DNA from: Chrysolina oricalcia
Taxonomy: Eukaryota > Arthropoda > Insecta > Coleoptera > Chrysomelidae
Direction of reading: 5' to 3'
NCBI GenBank assembly: GCA_944452925.2
Contig: OX101810.2
Span: 13,564,398 to 13,628,397 of the forward strand
DNA length: 64,000 bases
The notes under the pieces were generated by a model. The model did not search any database, had not been told where the DNA came from, and saw nothing but the letters and a program-made list of their open reading frames with translations. The translations under genes and the position numbers were made by a program. Shown here one piece after another: positions 55,965-64,000 of the stretch (position 1 is its first letter; the number at the start of each line of letters is the position of its first letter).

Positions 55965-57290
55965 ACAACATGTAGTCAACAAGAGCAAAGCATCGTTCAT
56001 GATATGCAGAGGAGCTTTTGGAAAAACATGAGGACTGAAACCGAAAGTCATACACCGCGATCATAAGACCCAGATTCACATATGGCTCACTTTTGTGGTG
56101 GCCCAAGATGAAACAGAGGCTCGCCTGACTGTGTATCACGAGTGATGTGAATAGCACTCCAACCAGTCATGAGGGAGGCGAGGATGAGTGCATACAGACT
56201 TAAACAAACAGGTAATTGGATAACACAACCACAAACTGGGCACACCAAAATCATCCGTGAAGTCAACATTACCGAACTGGAAATGGATGCTACCACAATA
56301 CTAGTACGAAAAACCATTCAAAACGCAGCTCAAGTGGAACGAATGGGACTCGAGAGTAGAATCACTATCATCTGAAAACATTAAGTGGTACACAGATGGT
56401 TCAAAAACAGATGAAGGAACAGGAGCAGGAACATACGGGGTGAGGCCAAAAAGGAACGTAATAGTCTCACTTGGCAACAACACCATTGTATTCCAAGCAG
56501 AGACACATGCCATAAGGACATGCATATATACAGATGAATCTAGACCGTATGATGGGTATGGAAGAAAACACATCTACATTCCATCTGACATTCAGAGCGC
56601 TATAAAAGCTCTGAACTCAATGCAGATAAAGTCAAAGTGAGTCTGGGAATATCTTCAGAGACCCAGTGAACTGTCAAAACGCAACAAGGTTACACTTGTG
56701 TGGGTGCCCGGACATAGGGGAATTGAAGGCAATGAAAAAGCAGACCAACTTGCAAAGAAAGTATCTGAATCAGCGTTTGGAATTAGCAAAATTCGTTGCG
56801 GAAACCTGATCAATGAGAGGAAGAAATCAAAACATCAAACATATTGGGACCAAATCGATGGGCATCGACACAGCACAGTCATGGTGAGGTACCTGAGCCA
56901 AACACTGACGGCTGACACACTCAACCTCAACAGATCTAAGATACCCACGATCACCGGCTCACTAACCGGAAACTTCGGCCTTAGGATACACCTACACACC
57001 ATGGGACTGAATAGAGAAACCGTGGACTGTAGACTCTGTGGTGACGAGGAGGAAACAGCCTCTCACACCATCTTCGAATGCGCCGCGCTGCTCATCAAGC
57101 GCTACAGAATATTCGGACAGGCATGAATCCGAAACACCTAGTAAATATACTACTAAACCTGGTGAAAGACACAGGCCTATTAAACTAGGAACCACTGACG
57201 ACAGAACAATACAATGGACCCCATCAGCTGGTCTCCGGTAAGGTAAACCGGTATCTCGCTCGTCAGGCTTTAACCAACCAACCTTACTTT
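55965..57290 (+). pseudogene. Non-LTR retrotransposon 3' part: RT end, RNase H, C-terminal zinc block
   Basis: The plus strand reads KSKASFMICRGAFGKT and GLKPKVIH (RT C-terminal part, ~55980-56060), IKWYTDGSKTDEGTGAGTYG (RNase H first Asp, ~56380-56440, frame change nearby), FQAETHAIRTC, WVPGHRGIEGNEKADQLAKK (56700-56760), LTGNFGLRIHLHTMGL and CRLCGDEEETASHTIFECAA (Cys/His block). The last 142-codon frame 56698-57126 is intact, but upstream parts have stops. The 3' end near 57290 has AACCAACCAACC. R1/I-like organisation. Confidence 0.8.
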
Positions 57291-57512
57291 TTATGAAGAA
57301 TCGTTTCATTCTACGGGTTTTTGCAAAATAAAGACTAGGTTTTATTCTTTATTACATATATTTCATGTAAGTCAAACTTCTACGCTCTGTATAAAAGAAA
57401 AACTGTATATTGTTGAAGGTTGCGCCTATGGGAGCTACAAAGTCCCCAAAATTCAGCCAATTTGATCGAAAGCCATTTGCCATAATATCTGTGAAGGATC
57501 CTTTGTTATATA
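57291..57512. other. Intergenic, no feature seen
   Basis: AT-rich spacer. Confidence 0.35.
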
Positions 57513-58138
57513 CAGTGTGTACATAAAGTAAGGAATAAATTCATTATTTCTGAAAGTGAAGATATTTCGGAAAAATTCTCGGACAGGTCGATTTTCTTTT
57601 CCGATGGGCCAATTTTTAAACCCCACCCAAAATATATAGGGTTATCCGCAATTGAGTAAAAATTACTTTGGAGATATTTTTAAATTGGACACTCAGTATA
57701 TTTCTCCATATTTGGTTAGGGATCGTCATTACAAATCCAGTGATACCAAGTTTAATAGGATTATGTCAAACGGCTGCGGAGATATGGCCAAAAAACTTCC
57801 TCGTATGTCTAATGAGTATGACTGCGAGACTCCACACGATTCAGAAGGTTAAAAGTCTCTGTCGCACTCATTGGGTATATGGAGAAGTTTTTTGGCCATA
57901 TCTCCGCAGCCGTTTGACATAATCCCATCAAATTTGGTATCACTGGATTCGTAATGACGATCCCTAACCAAATATGGAAAAATATACTGGGTGTCCAATT
58001 CAAAAATATCACCAAAGTCATTTTTACTCAATTGCGGATAACCCTATATATTTTGGGTGGGGTTCAAAAATTGGATTTTTCCGAAATATCTTTACATTCA
58101 GAAATAATGAATTTATTCCTTACTTTATGTACACACTG
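57513..58138. mobile_element. 626-bp inverted-repeat MITE, copy 2 (complete)
   Basis: Ends CAGTGTGTACATAAAGTAAG and CTTACTTTATGTACACACTG, with TA duplications at 57511-57512 and 58139-58140. The arms meet around 57850 and contain GGTTATCCGCAATTGAGTAA, TTGGTTAGGGATCGTCATTA and CGGCTGCGGAGATATGGCCA. It lies 105 bp downstream of the gene A stop codon. Copy 1 is at 29660-30225. Confidence 0.85.
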
Positions 58139-58242
58139 TATGTGATTTTGGTGAATTAATGTATTTTGACGAGTTCTACAGCCTCGTCATTGAGAACATC
58201 TTGTATGAAACTTTGAATAAAACACATAATAAAATATAATTT

Positions 58243-58442
58243 TCATGTAATGAAAGATAAAATCCATTTAGTAAATTTACTGGCATCTGCGAAAACAACG
58301 TAGTTGCTCAGGTCACATGACTTGGAATGACTGTCTGAAATAGACATGGATACAACCCCTCGTAATATCCATTTTCCTCGTTGTTGGATAATAAATCCGC
58401 TGCCACTGTCACCATTGCATGGTCCCGTACCATTCCGAAATC
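58243..58442 (-). CDS. gd-like serine protease gene A, last exon (catalytic Ser)
   Basis: Acceptor ATATTTACAG at 58443-58452; 200 nt in phase with the preceding exon, ending TGA at 58245-58243. It encodes GFRNGTGPCNGDSGSGFIIQ, with the catalytic Ser in GDSG, then WILRGVVSMSI, SCDLSNYVVFADASKFTKWI and the C terminus LSFIT. The residue six before the Ser (S1 pocket base, 189 in chymotrypsin numbering) is Gly, so this is not a trypsin-type pocket; G-D-S-G is followed by S-G rather than G-P. N-G-T is a possible N-glycosylation site. No strong AATAAA is close by; one lies within the MITE at about 58117. Confidence 0.92.
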
Positions 58443-59688
58443 CTGTAAATATTGGAAAAGTTGAATTACTGTTGTTACTTTAGTTTAGGAAAAATTAGTT
58501 TAGGTTTGGTGACTCTAGCTTCAGTAAGAAAATTTTCTGAATAAATATAACAAAAAAAGTAGCTTGAGAGTTACCGGTATTGGTAGACCTTGAATTTTGT
58601 TAATGCAGTATATCTACTATACTATTGGTCATTTGTATACATGGTGGGATAGCCCATACGACTCGGTCCCTATAAGCCACATCATTTATTTTTTCGTGAA
58701 TCTCTCCGTTCTATTAAATTATATTGATTTAGGCTACAACAGAAAATCATTTTGGAATGTACAGAGTCGCTCAAAACAGTGTGACACATCAAAGTTGTGT
58801 TTTTAAAATGGAACACCCTGTATTTCGTTACACTATCGAAAGGATCGGGAAAAACTAATATGATTTCATATAGGGTACTATGTACTCAACTCTAACCGGT
58901 CTTGAGTTATTGATTTTTTCATGAAAATGATTGGTTCAATAGGAAACTAAATAACATCGAAATGTATAGAAATCACCCCTTCTAAATCTGACCATGCATC
59001 AAAGAAGTTTTGGAATATTGATTTCGATACATCCCGTTTTTCAAAATTATACAGAATGTTCAAAGATTATTGTTGCTTTTTCATGGGGACTTTGTCATTT
59101 CAAAAAGAAGACCTTGTATTGTTTTGGTCTGAGTAATAGAAAATTCAATTTTCTTTCATTTCATATTATGGTTCTTTATACCTAACCTGAATAGTTTCTC
59201 AGATATTAGATTTTTCAAATAGTAGTTAATTCAATGCATTCCTTGAATAAAAATGAAAAATAAAAAATAGTTTAAGGTTTTTAAATGATGCAGGCTAGTT
59301 AAAGTTTTTTAGTTGGGGTAGGTGTGGCCTAGTGGGTTGATGGGGGTAAGTTCTCTTTATGTCTTTTTAGTTCCCTCTCCATATCCTACAAACTATTTTG
59401 ACAATTTTTTTAATCATATTTTGTTTGTGATATATTAGCCCGTTGTAAGTTTTTAAATTGTCACACTGTATATGTACCCTCACAGGTCGAGGCAAGTTTC
59501 TTGTTGCTTTCAAAGAAGATCCAAATAAATTCTTATATTGATGAAACATCTTTTAGTTCTCTAAAATGGTCCGTATGGTTTGTATGAAGTACAAGTGATG
59601 GGTTTTAAACTTTTTCTGTATTCTGTAATAGAGAAGTGTATGTCGTATAATACGCTTGTGATGATCACAATTCGAGAAAAACAAGATA
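58443..59688. other. Last intron of gene A, first part
   Basis: AT-rich. AAAATGGAACACCCTGTAT at 58806-58824 is a CAGGGTG-type transposon end without a clear partner. No other feature. Confidence 0.4.
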
Positions 59689-60348
59689 ATAGTTATTTAT
59701 GTACCAAGGACGAAAAACTGTCTATTATAGTCTAGCCTGCAAATTGATAGCCGAGGCGCAGCCGAGGATAGCAAGCAGGCGAGACAGTAGACAGTTTTTC
59801 GCCGAGGTGCATATTACATTTTTTCGTCGACCTCTACATACCTTTATGAAAGTAAGTACTCGCATGTTTGCTGGCCTCAGCTACGTCCAACTCTTCGAAC
59901 TGCAGACTCGATCATAATTTTAATGAATATAAACAAAATGTATTTGAAGTGTAACAAGTCTCTATTTCAATTATACTACAAAATTAAATCAATCTCGAAG
60001 ATGAATATTGAACGTACAGTTTGTGCAATTATTGATATTAATTCCTGCTGTCGAAGAAGATGCAAGAGACAAGTTTTGATTTTGGGTTTTGATTTCGTAA
60101 ATAATTAATTTGACAACAGCAAATGACAGTTATTGTCACAGGCGCCTATGTATTAATTAAAACGTGGATTTACGAAAATGACTCAATCGCCGCTCTCGTA
60201 CCGTGCCGTATCATAGTGACCACAGCGGACGAAAAGAGTTTGCGGACGTAAAGTGTTTGCGGACGAAAAGTACTTGCCTTCAAAAATAGTCGATTTTTCG
60301 TCCGGAAATTAGTACGTAAAATGTCATTTTTTGCAGAGGTCGACGAAA
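59689..60348. mobile_element. Class C hairpin element C5, tandem copy 1
   Basis: 660 bp from ATAGTTATTTATGTACCAAG to GAGGTCGACGAAA. The hairpin 59711-59801 has arms CGAAAAACTGTC / GACAGTTTTTCG and GCCTGC / GCAGGC, with the apex TAGCC-GA-GGC-GCA-GCC-GA-GGATA at 59748-59770. The minus strand ends a short protein at TGA 59991-59989 with NCTNCTFNIHLRD. It lacks about 90 bp present in copy 2. Copy 2 follows with no spacer. Confidence 0.8.
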
Positions 60349-61067
60349 ATAGTTATTTATGTACCAAGGACGAAAAACTGTCTATTATAGTCGAGCCTGC
60401 AAATTGATAGCCGAGGCGCAGCCGAGGATAGCAAGCAGGCGAGACAGTAGACAGTTTTTCGCCGACCTCTACATACCTTTATGAAAGTGAGTACTCGCAT
60501 GTTTGCTGGCCTCAGCTACGTCCAACTCTTCGAACTGCAGACTCGATCATAATTTTAATGAATATAAACAAAATGTATTTGAAGTGTAACAACTCTCTAT
60601 TTCAATTATACTACAAAATTAAATCAATCTCGAAGATGAATATTTAACGTACAGTTTGTGCAATTATTGATATTAATTCCTGCTGTCGAAGAAGATGCAA
60701 GAGACAAGTTTTGATTTTGGGTACTTGTTGATGCAACTTCAGATGCAGGTGCTCCAACAGCACCATTTCCAAAACTTCTCTCTTGAAGTGCTTTACCTGA
60801 AATCTAGCGGATTTCGTAAATAATTAATTTGACAACAGCAAATGACAGTTATTGTCACAGGCGCCTATGTATTAATTAAAACGTGGATTTACGAAAATGA
60901 CTCAATCGCCGCTCTCGTACCGGGCCGTATCATAGTGACCACAGCGGACGAAAAGAGTTTGCGGACGAAAAGTGTTTGCGGACGAAAAGTACTTGCCTTC
61001 AAAAATAGTCGATTTTTCGTCCGGAAATTAGTACGTAAAATGTCATTTTTTGCAGAGGTCGACGAAA
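60349..61067. mobile_element. Class C hairpin element C5, tandem copy 2 (longer)
   Basis: 719 bp with the same start and end as copy 1, closely similar throughout, but with an extra segment (60722-60810) that includes the upstream half of the minus-strand protein end and a splice-acceptor-like ATTTCAG. The right end GTCGACGAAA is 18 bp from gene A's exon 61086-61244, on the donor side. Confidence 0.8.
60624..60796 (-). CDS. Putative last exon of the class C element protein (NCTNC end)
   Basis: Behind an acceptor-like ATTTCAG (60803-60797) the minus strand is open for 57 codons to TGA 60626-60624: KALQERSFGNGAVGAPASEV, then STSTQNQNLSLASSSTAG and ININNCTNCTLNIHLRD. It is a Ser/Thr/Asn-rich tail with a Cys-pair ending. 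Copies at 59989 (NCTNCTFNI) and 21772 (NCTNCSFTFNI) end alike. I do not recognise the protein; upstream exons are not in this element copy. Confidence 0.45.
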
Positions 61068-61085
61068 AAAATATTTTCAACTTAC

Positions 61086-61244
61086 CTGCACAGAATGTTC
61101 TATTGGAGGTGATATATTGGAACTGATAGGAACTTCTCAGGCATGTTTCTTGACTAACGATTGGTAACCGTATCTGTTTAGGTTCAGCAGTCATGAGAAC
61201 ACCATTCTCGTCCTTGCCCCAACCTACTACTGTTCCCTGTGTTC
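61086..61244 (-). CDS. gd-like serine protease gene A, penultimate exon
   Basis: Acceptor ATTTTCTGCAG at 61245-61255, donor GTAAGT at 61085-61080; 159 nt, phase 1 in and phase 1 out. It encodes GTVVGWGKDENGVL, IRLPIVSQETCLRSSYQF and TSNRTFCAG, the standard block between the catalytic Asp and Ser of S1 proteases (V-x-G-W-G, then C-L, then F-C-A-G). N-R-T is a possible glycosylation site. The donor lies 18 bp from a class C transposon end. Confidence 0.92.
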
Positions 61245-61719
61245 CTGCAGAAAATAATAATGATATAATTTCATGTAAACAATCACATGAATGGAAAATC
61301 ATATAAGATGCTGGGGAAAAGGATTAGTGTGGAAATATCCACACTTTCATGTCCACAGTTTCTGACGCAGTGGCTAACGAAGTTGAGATAGAGCAGTTAT
61401 GGGCAGAGTTGCCAAATTTCGCAGGAATCCTGAGAATTTCAAAATAGAGAAGTGTTTAAAATTAATAAAATTATTGTTATTTCCGTCAATCCTGTGCGAG
61501 TTAGGGAAGACGCAGCCCTTACCTTTTAACGTGTGATGCCATGCACGAGACCAGTGACCAAGCTGGTGGGAATGAAGCCACATCAGCCGACCAACCACCA
61601 AGGCCATAAAAATTATAATGTACGGTATAAACTTTGCAATAATCTCCTCAAAGAATGAGTATTTATGTAAAATCAGACTAAACAAGAGGTCTGTTTCTAA
61701 CGGAATCTGATTATATCAT
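61245..61719. other. Intron of gene A with a dispersed repeat
   Basis: 61475-61545 is related, in inverse orientation, to about 505-620 (CCCTTACCTTTTAACGTGTG, GGGAAGACGC, TTGTTATTTCCGTCAA). Its immediate flank also contains AGACCAGTGACCAAGCTGGTGGG. It could be a SINE-like repeat, but no convincing A and B boxes were found. Confidence 0.45.
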
Positions 61720-62345
61720 TATACCGTGTGATGGAATATCAGAAAATATCGAATGTTCGAGGTGAGCAAATAAGTGATTACCATGAGTGCGGTGACGTAA
61801 TCCATGAATAAAAAAGCACAACCATAGCGTACATAGCAAGCCATAATGAGATAGCTGAGCGGAATTTTCATTATTTCCATAAGTACCTACTATAAGTTTA
61901 AGAACAAAATTGAAATAGTGTCATTAGTGAAATGGTATTATTAGGAATGCGTATTATACAGTGAGAGGGAATTTTAAGAACAGCTAAAGCGTACAGTGCG
62001 AGAAATAAATAAAATATTCATTATTTCCAAAACGAGTTCAAAAACCAAATCTCTAGAATGGCATGAGGATTAGATATTATACAATATGATGAAAATGCAA
62101 GCGCTACTGAAGCGCACAGGACGAGTAATATATAAGGAGAAACCTGAACAGAATTATTATTTCCAAAACTATTACTAGTTCGAGAACGAAATTCACAGAT
62201 TGTCTTTCAAAATAAAAACATACAGTGTGATGGAATTTCATGCCCTGCTGAAGCCTACAGGTCTAGCATTAAAGAGAAACCTGCACAGAATTAGTATTAT
62301 TTCCGAAACCACTACTATTTCGAGAAATCCATAGATTATTAATTT
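61720..62345 (+). repeat. Degenerate tandem repeat, about four units of ~130-190 bp
   Basis: Recurring order of motifs: TACAGTGTGATGGAATTT, (CTGCTGAAG)CCTACAGG, AGAAACCTGCACAGAATT, ATTATTTCC, ACTACTATTTCGAGAA. Units start near 61725, 61953, 62075 and 62220, with the last two most alike. It lies in the gene A intron between the His/Asp exon and the next exon. Confidence 0.6.
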
Positions 62346-62550
62346 ATACATTCATTCATAGAATGCACTGTCTCAAACCAATTTCAAGCGCTGTTCGGAA
62401 TGCAGGAAGGAATAAAAACTGTGAACAATATATACTATAATTTTTCAACTGTCCTTGTTGATGATGAAATAAGTTTTTTTTTTCCATGAAAGCATGAATT
62501 GATGATTTGACTCGGCCACTATGTCGAGCGTATTCATCAATAGGTTGTTA
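62346..62550. other. Intron of gene A, no feature seen
   Basis: AT-rich spacer. Confidence 0.35.
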
Positions 62551-63101
62551 CAAATTTCAATACAATTATTTTCAGAGCGCATTCCTGAGGTCAAAATAAG
62601 ACTTTTTTTCTACCTCCTCAGAGCTACAAATATCGCAAAGTGCGCGAAAAAAATAAGTGAAAAGTCATAGCCCACTAATTATTTTAGTTTGTTACTTTAA
62701 CATTTCCCTATCATTTTCCAGCGATTTTCCCGAACACGGAAAGGCGATTCAAAAAAATGCAAGAGTATATCATTTTAGGTTTTTTATGGCTCAATCAACT
62801 CAATGGTGATTTTTTAATTTGATTTTTTCAGAGTAAACAGAAAATTATGTCAATAAAGTAACCTTATATTGATCAAGAAATGAATATAGCGTCGAAAATA
62901 CCATCGGACTGCTATTTTTCAGGGCATTTGATGAATAACTGTAGCACAATTCAAAATTTACGATTGTTTTCTCGCAACTTGCTATGTCTGTAGCATGGAG
63001 CGGGTAAATTTTAGTACACATATTTGACGAGAAAAAAAGTCTTATTTTGATCCCAGGAATACGCCCTTGAAATATTTGTACTGAATTTTGAAACACCCTG
63101 T
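62551..63101. mobile_element. Diverged foldback MITE in gene A intron
   Basis: The left block GCGCATTCCTGAGGTCAAAA then TAAGACTTTTTTTCTAC is inverse to GAGAAAAAAAGTCTTATTTT then GATCCCAGGAATACGCCC near 63030-63065. The right end is TTTGAAACACCCTG followed by TA (63102-63103). The left terminus is not clear. Confidence 0.5.
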
Positions 63102-63701
63102 AAGTATACTGAATTATATTCGGGGGACGTTGAAACATCTTGCGTAAGTAAGTTCCAGCGTCTATCATTCTAGGTTATGTATCGCGGTATAATACCGCCC
63201 CTTGATAGAGTAATATAAGATGCTGTCAAAATGAGTTCAAGATGGTTGCTGGACCAAAACACATCCACAGAACACAGACATATCTGTGAAAACATCTGCC
63301 TGCTGATTATTGTTTCAGTGTTTTTGTCCTGAGTTTAAATGATTTTTTTCAATTGTTGAATAGTGGGTTTGATATTTTTTGTGGTGTGGTTCTGATTCTG
63401 TAAAGATATCGCTGGACAGAATCACTACCAGGGGTGCGATTACGAACACCTGATCCGCATTGAGTTTGACATTGAAAATGCTCATAACAACTGACAATAA
63501 TCTAACGTGATCTAATTATCAACTGATAAATAAAATGATTAGAATCCAAGAATAAATCAAAACCCATATAATATGACCACAGATTCCTGGGTTTGTTATT
63601 GTTATGGTCCAGCAGCCATTTTTTAAGGATGGTGGTAGAATGTTCTGGATATCTCTATAGGATATCAAAATAAATGCAATCAATTGTATGTTAGGACTCA
63701 C
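63102..63701. other. Intron of gene A, no feature seen
   Basis: AT-rich intron sequence up to the donor of the His/Asp exon. Confidence 0.35.
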
Positions 63702-63968
63702 CAATAATTCTTTCTAGATGTGAATTTCCACTCCAAAGACATAAAGGACGTATAAACTTTGTGAACTCAACTCTTTCACTAAAAATTAAGACTGCAACGT
63801 CAGCATCACTGTTGAAATCTTTGTAATCCGGGTGGATGTGAATGGATTCTACTTCCATCAACTTTTCCCCATGCGAGGGCACCCATTTTTGAATGTTCGA
63901 TTTTCCTAGGATGATCAGCAGGTCACTGGGGTGTATAATTTTCTTTTCCTTTTTCATGCAGTGAGCAG
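63702..63968 (-). CDS. gd-like serine protease gene A, His/Asp exon
   Basis: Acceptor TTCTTTCAG at 63969-63977, donor GTGAGT at 63701-63696; 267 nt, phase 1 in and phase 1 out. With the G from the previous exon it begins A-A-H-C (catalytic His), followed by LLIILGKSNIQKWVP, VESIHIHPDYKDFNSD, ADVAVLIFSERVEF (catalytic Asp in ADVAVL) and IRPLCLWSG. All three triad residues of gene A are therefore present. Its 5' exons (signal peptide, GD_N, linker) should lie right of position 64000. Confidence 0.92.
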
Positions 63969-64000
63969 CTGAAAGAATTAAAAAAATTACTAAGTGGGCA
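63969..64000. other. Gene A intron at the window edge
   Basis: Polypyrimidine stretch of the acceptor for the His/Asp exon, cut by the window end. Confidence 0.6.

Noticed and set aside
1..64000. Endogenous retrovirus or LTR retrotransposon
   Set aside because: No LTR pair, gag/protease/integrase motifs or primer-binding site seen; all reverse transcriptases are non-LTR or Penelope type.

Overview
The window looks like a piece of an insect nuclear genome, possibly a beetle. It is AT-rich, has spliced genes with very long introns, and is dominated by transposable elements. There is no bacterial operon structure, and I see no rRNA, tRNA or CRISPR array. The only host genes I can support are two tandem genes on the minus strand for gastrulation-defective (gd)-like serine proteases. 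Gene A contributes its last three exons (63702-63968, 61086-61244, 58243-58442), which carry the catalytic His, Asp and Ser; its 5' part lies beyond position 64000. Gene B contributes its first four coding exons (24948-25157, 18715-18868, 6005-6341, 743-957): signal peptide, GD_N-type N-terminal domain, Pro/Ser-rich linker and the start of the protease domain. The rest lies beyond position 1. Intron phases match at every junction I checked, and gene B stops at the exact codon where gene A's His exon begins.

Almost everything else is mobile DNA, much of it nested. From left to right: a transposase N-terminal fragment at the left edge; a non-LTR RNase H remnant (2.1-2.9 kb); a tandem array of hairpin repeats split by an element with an 8-bp target duplication (3.0-5.6 kb); a CR1-like reverse transcriptase gene carrying a second retroposon (7.3-9.6 kb); a 1.9-kb element built from GGACGTCC palindromes (10.0-11.9 kb); a piggyBac pseudogene split by a 2.4-kb foldback DNA transposon (12.8-16.4 kb); a pogo-like derivative that keeps only a PHD-finger tail (16.7-18.2 kb); a 1.4-kb element built from CAATATTG palindromes (19.4-20.8 kb); a 4-kb foldback holding another CR1-like pseudogene, itself hit by a 0.6-kb inverted-repeat element (20.9-24.8 kb); a nearly intact pogo-like element inserted in frame in a reverse transcriptase fragment (25.8-29.3 kb); two THAP-containing foldbacks among hairpin repeats (31.3-37.0 kb); a head-to-head Penelope-like pair (40.4-42.6 kb); a Harbinger-like MITE and a 1.5-kb foldback (49.9-51.9 kb); a second piggyBac pseudogene (52.8-54.1 kb); and another RNase H retroposon (56.0-57.3 kb).

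The observation most worth following is a set of long hairpins from families that otherwise differ in sequence. In most of them the apex reads CGAG-stem-small loop-stem-CGAG, that is, a tandem sheared-type G.A mismatch next to a short GC stem closed by a GNA/GNNA-like loop. Several are in head-to-tail dimers without flanking duplications, and at least three carry on the opposite strand the end of a small protein with the motif NCTNC-x-F/L-x-N-I. This suggests an element family that conserves a single-stranded DNA structure rather than a sequence. I cannot name the recombinase. A second theme is a pair of elements that share terminal sequence (CCC..TAGCACACC) but are filled with two different self-complementary octamers.
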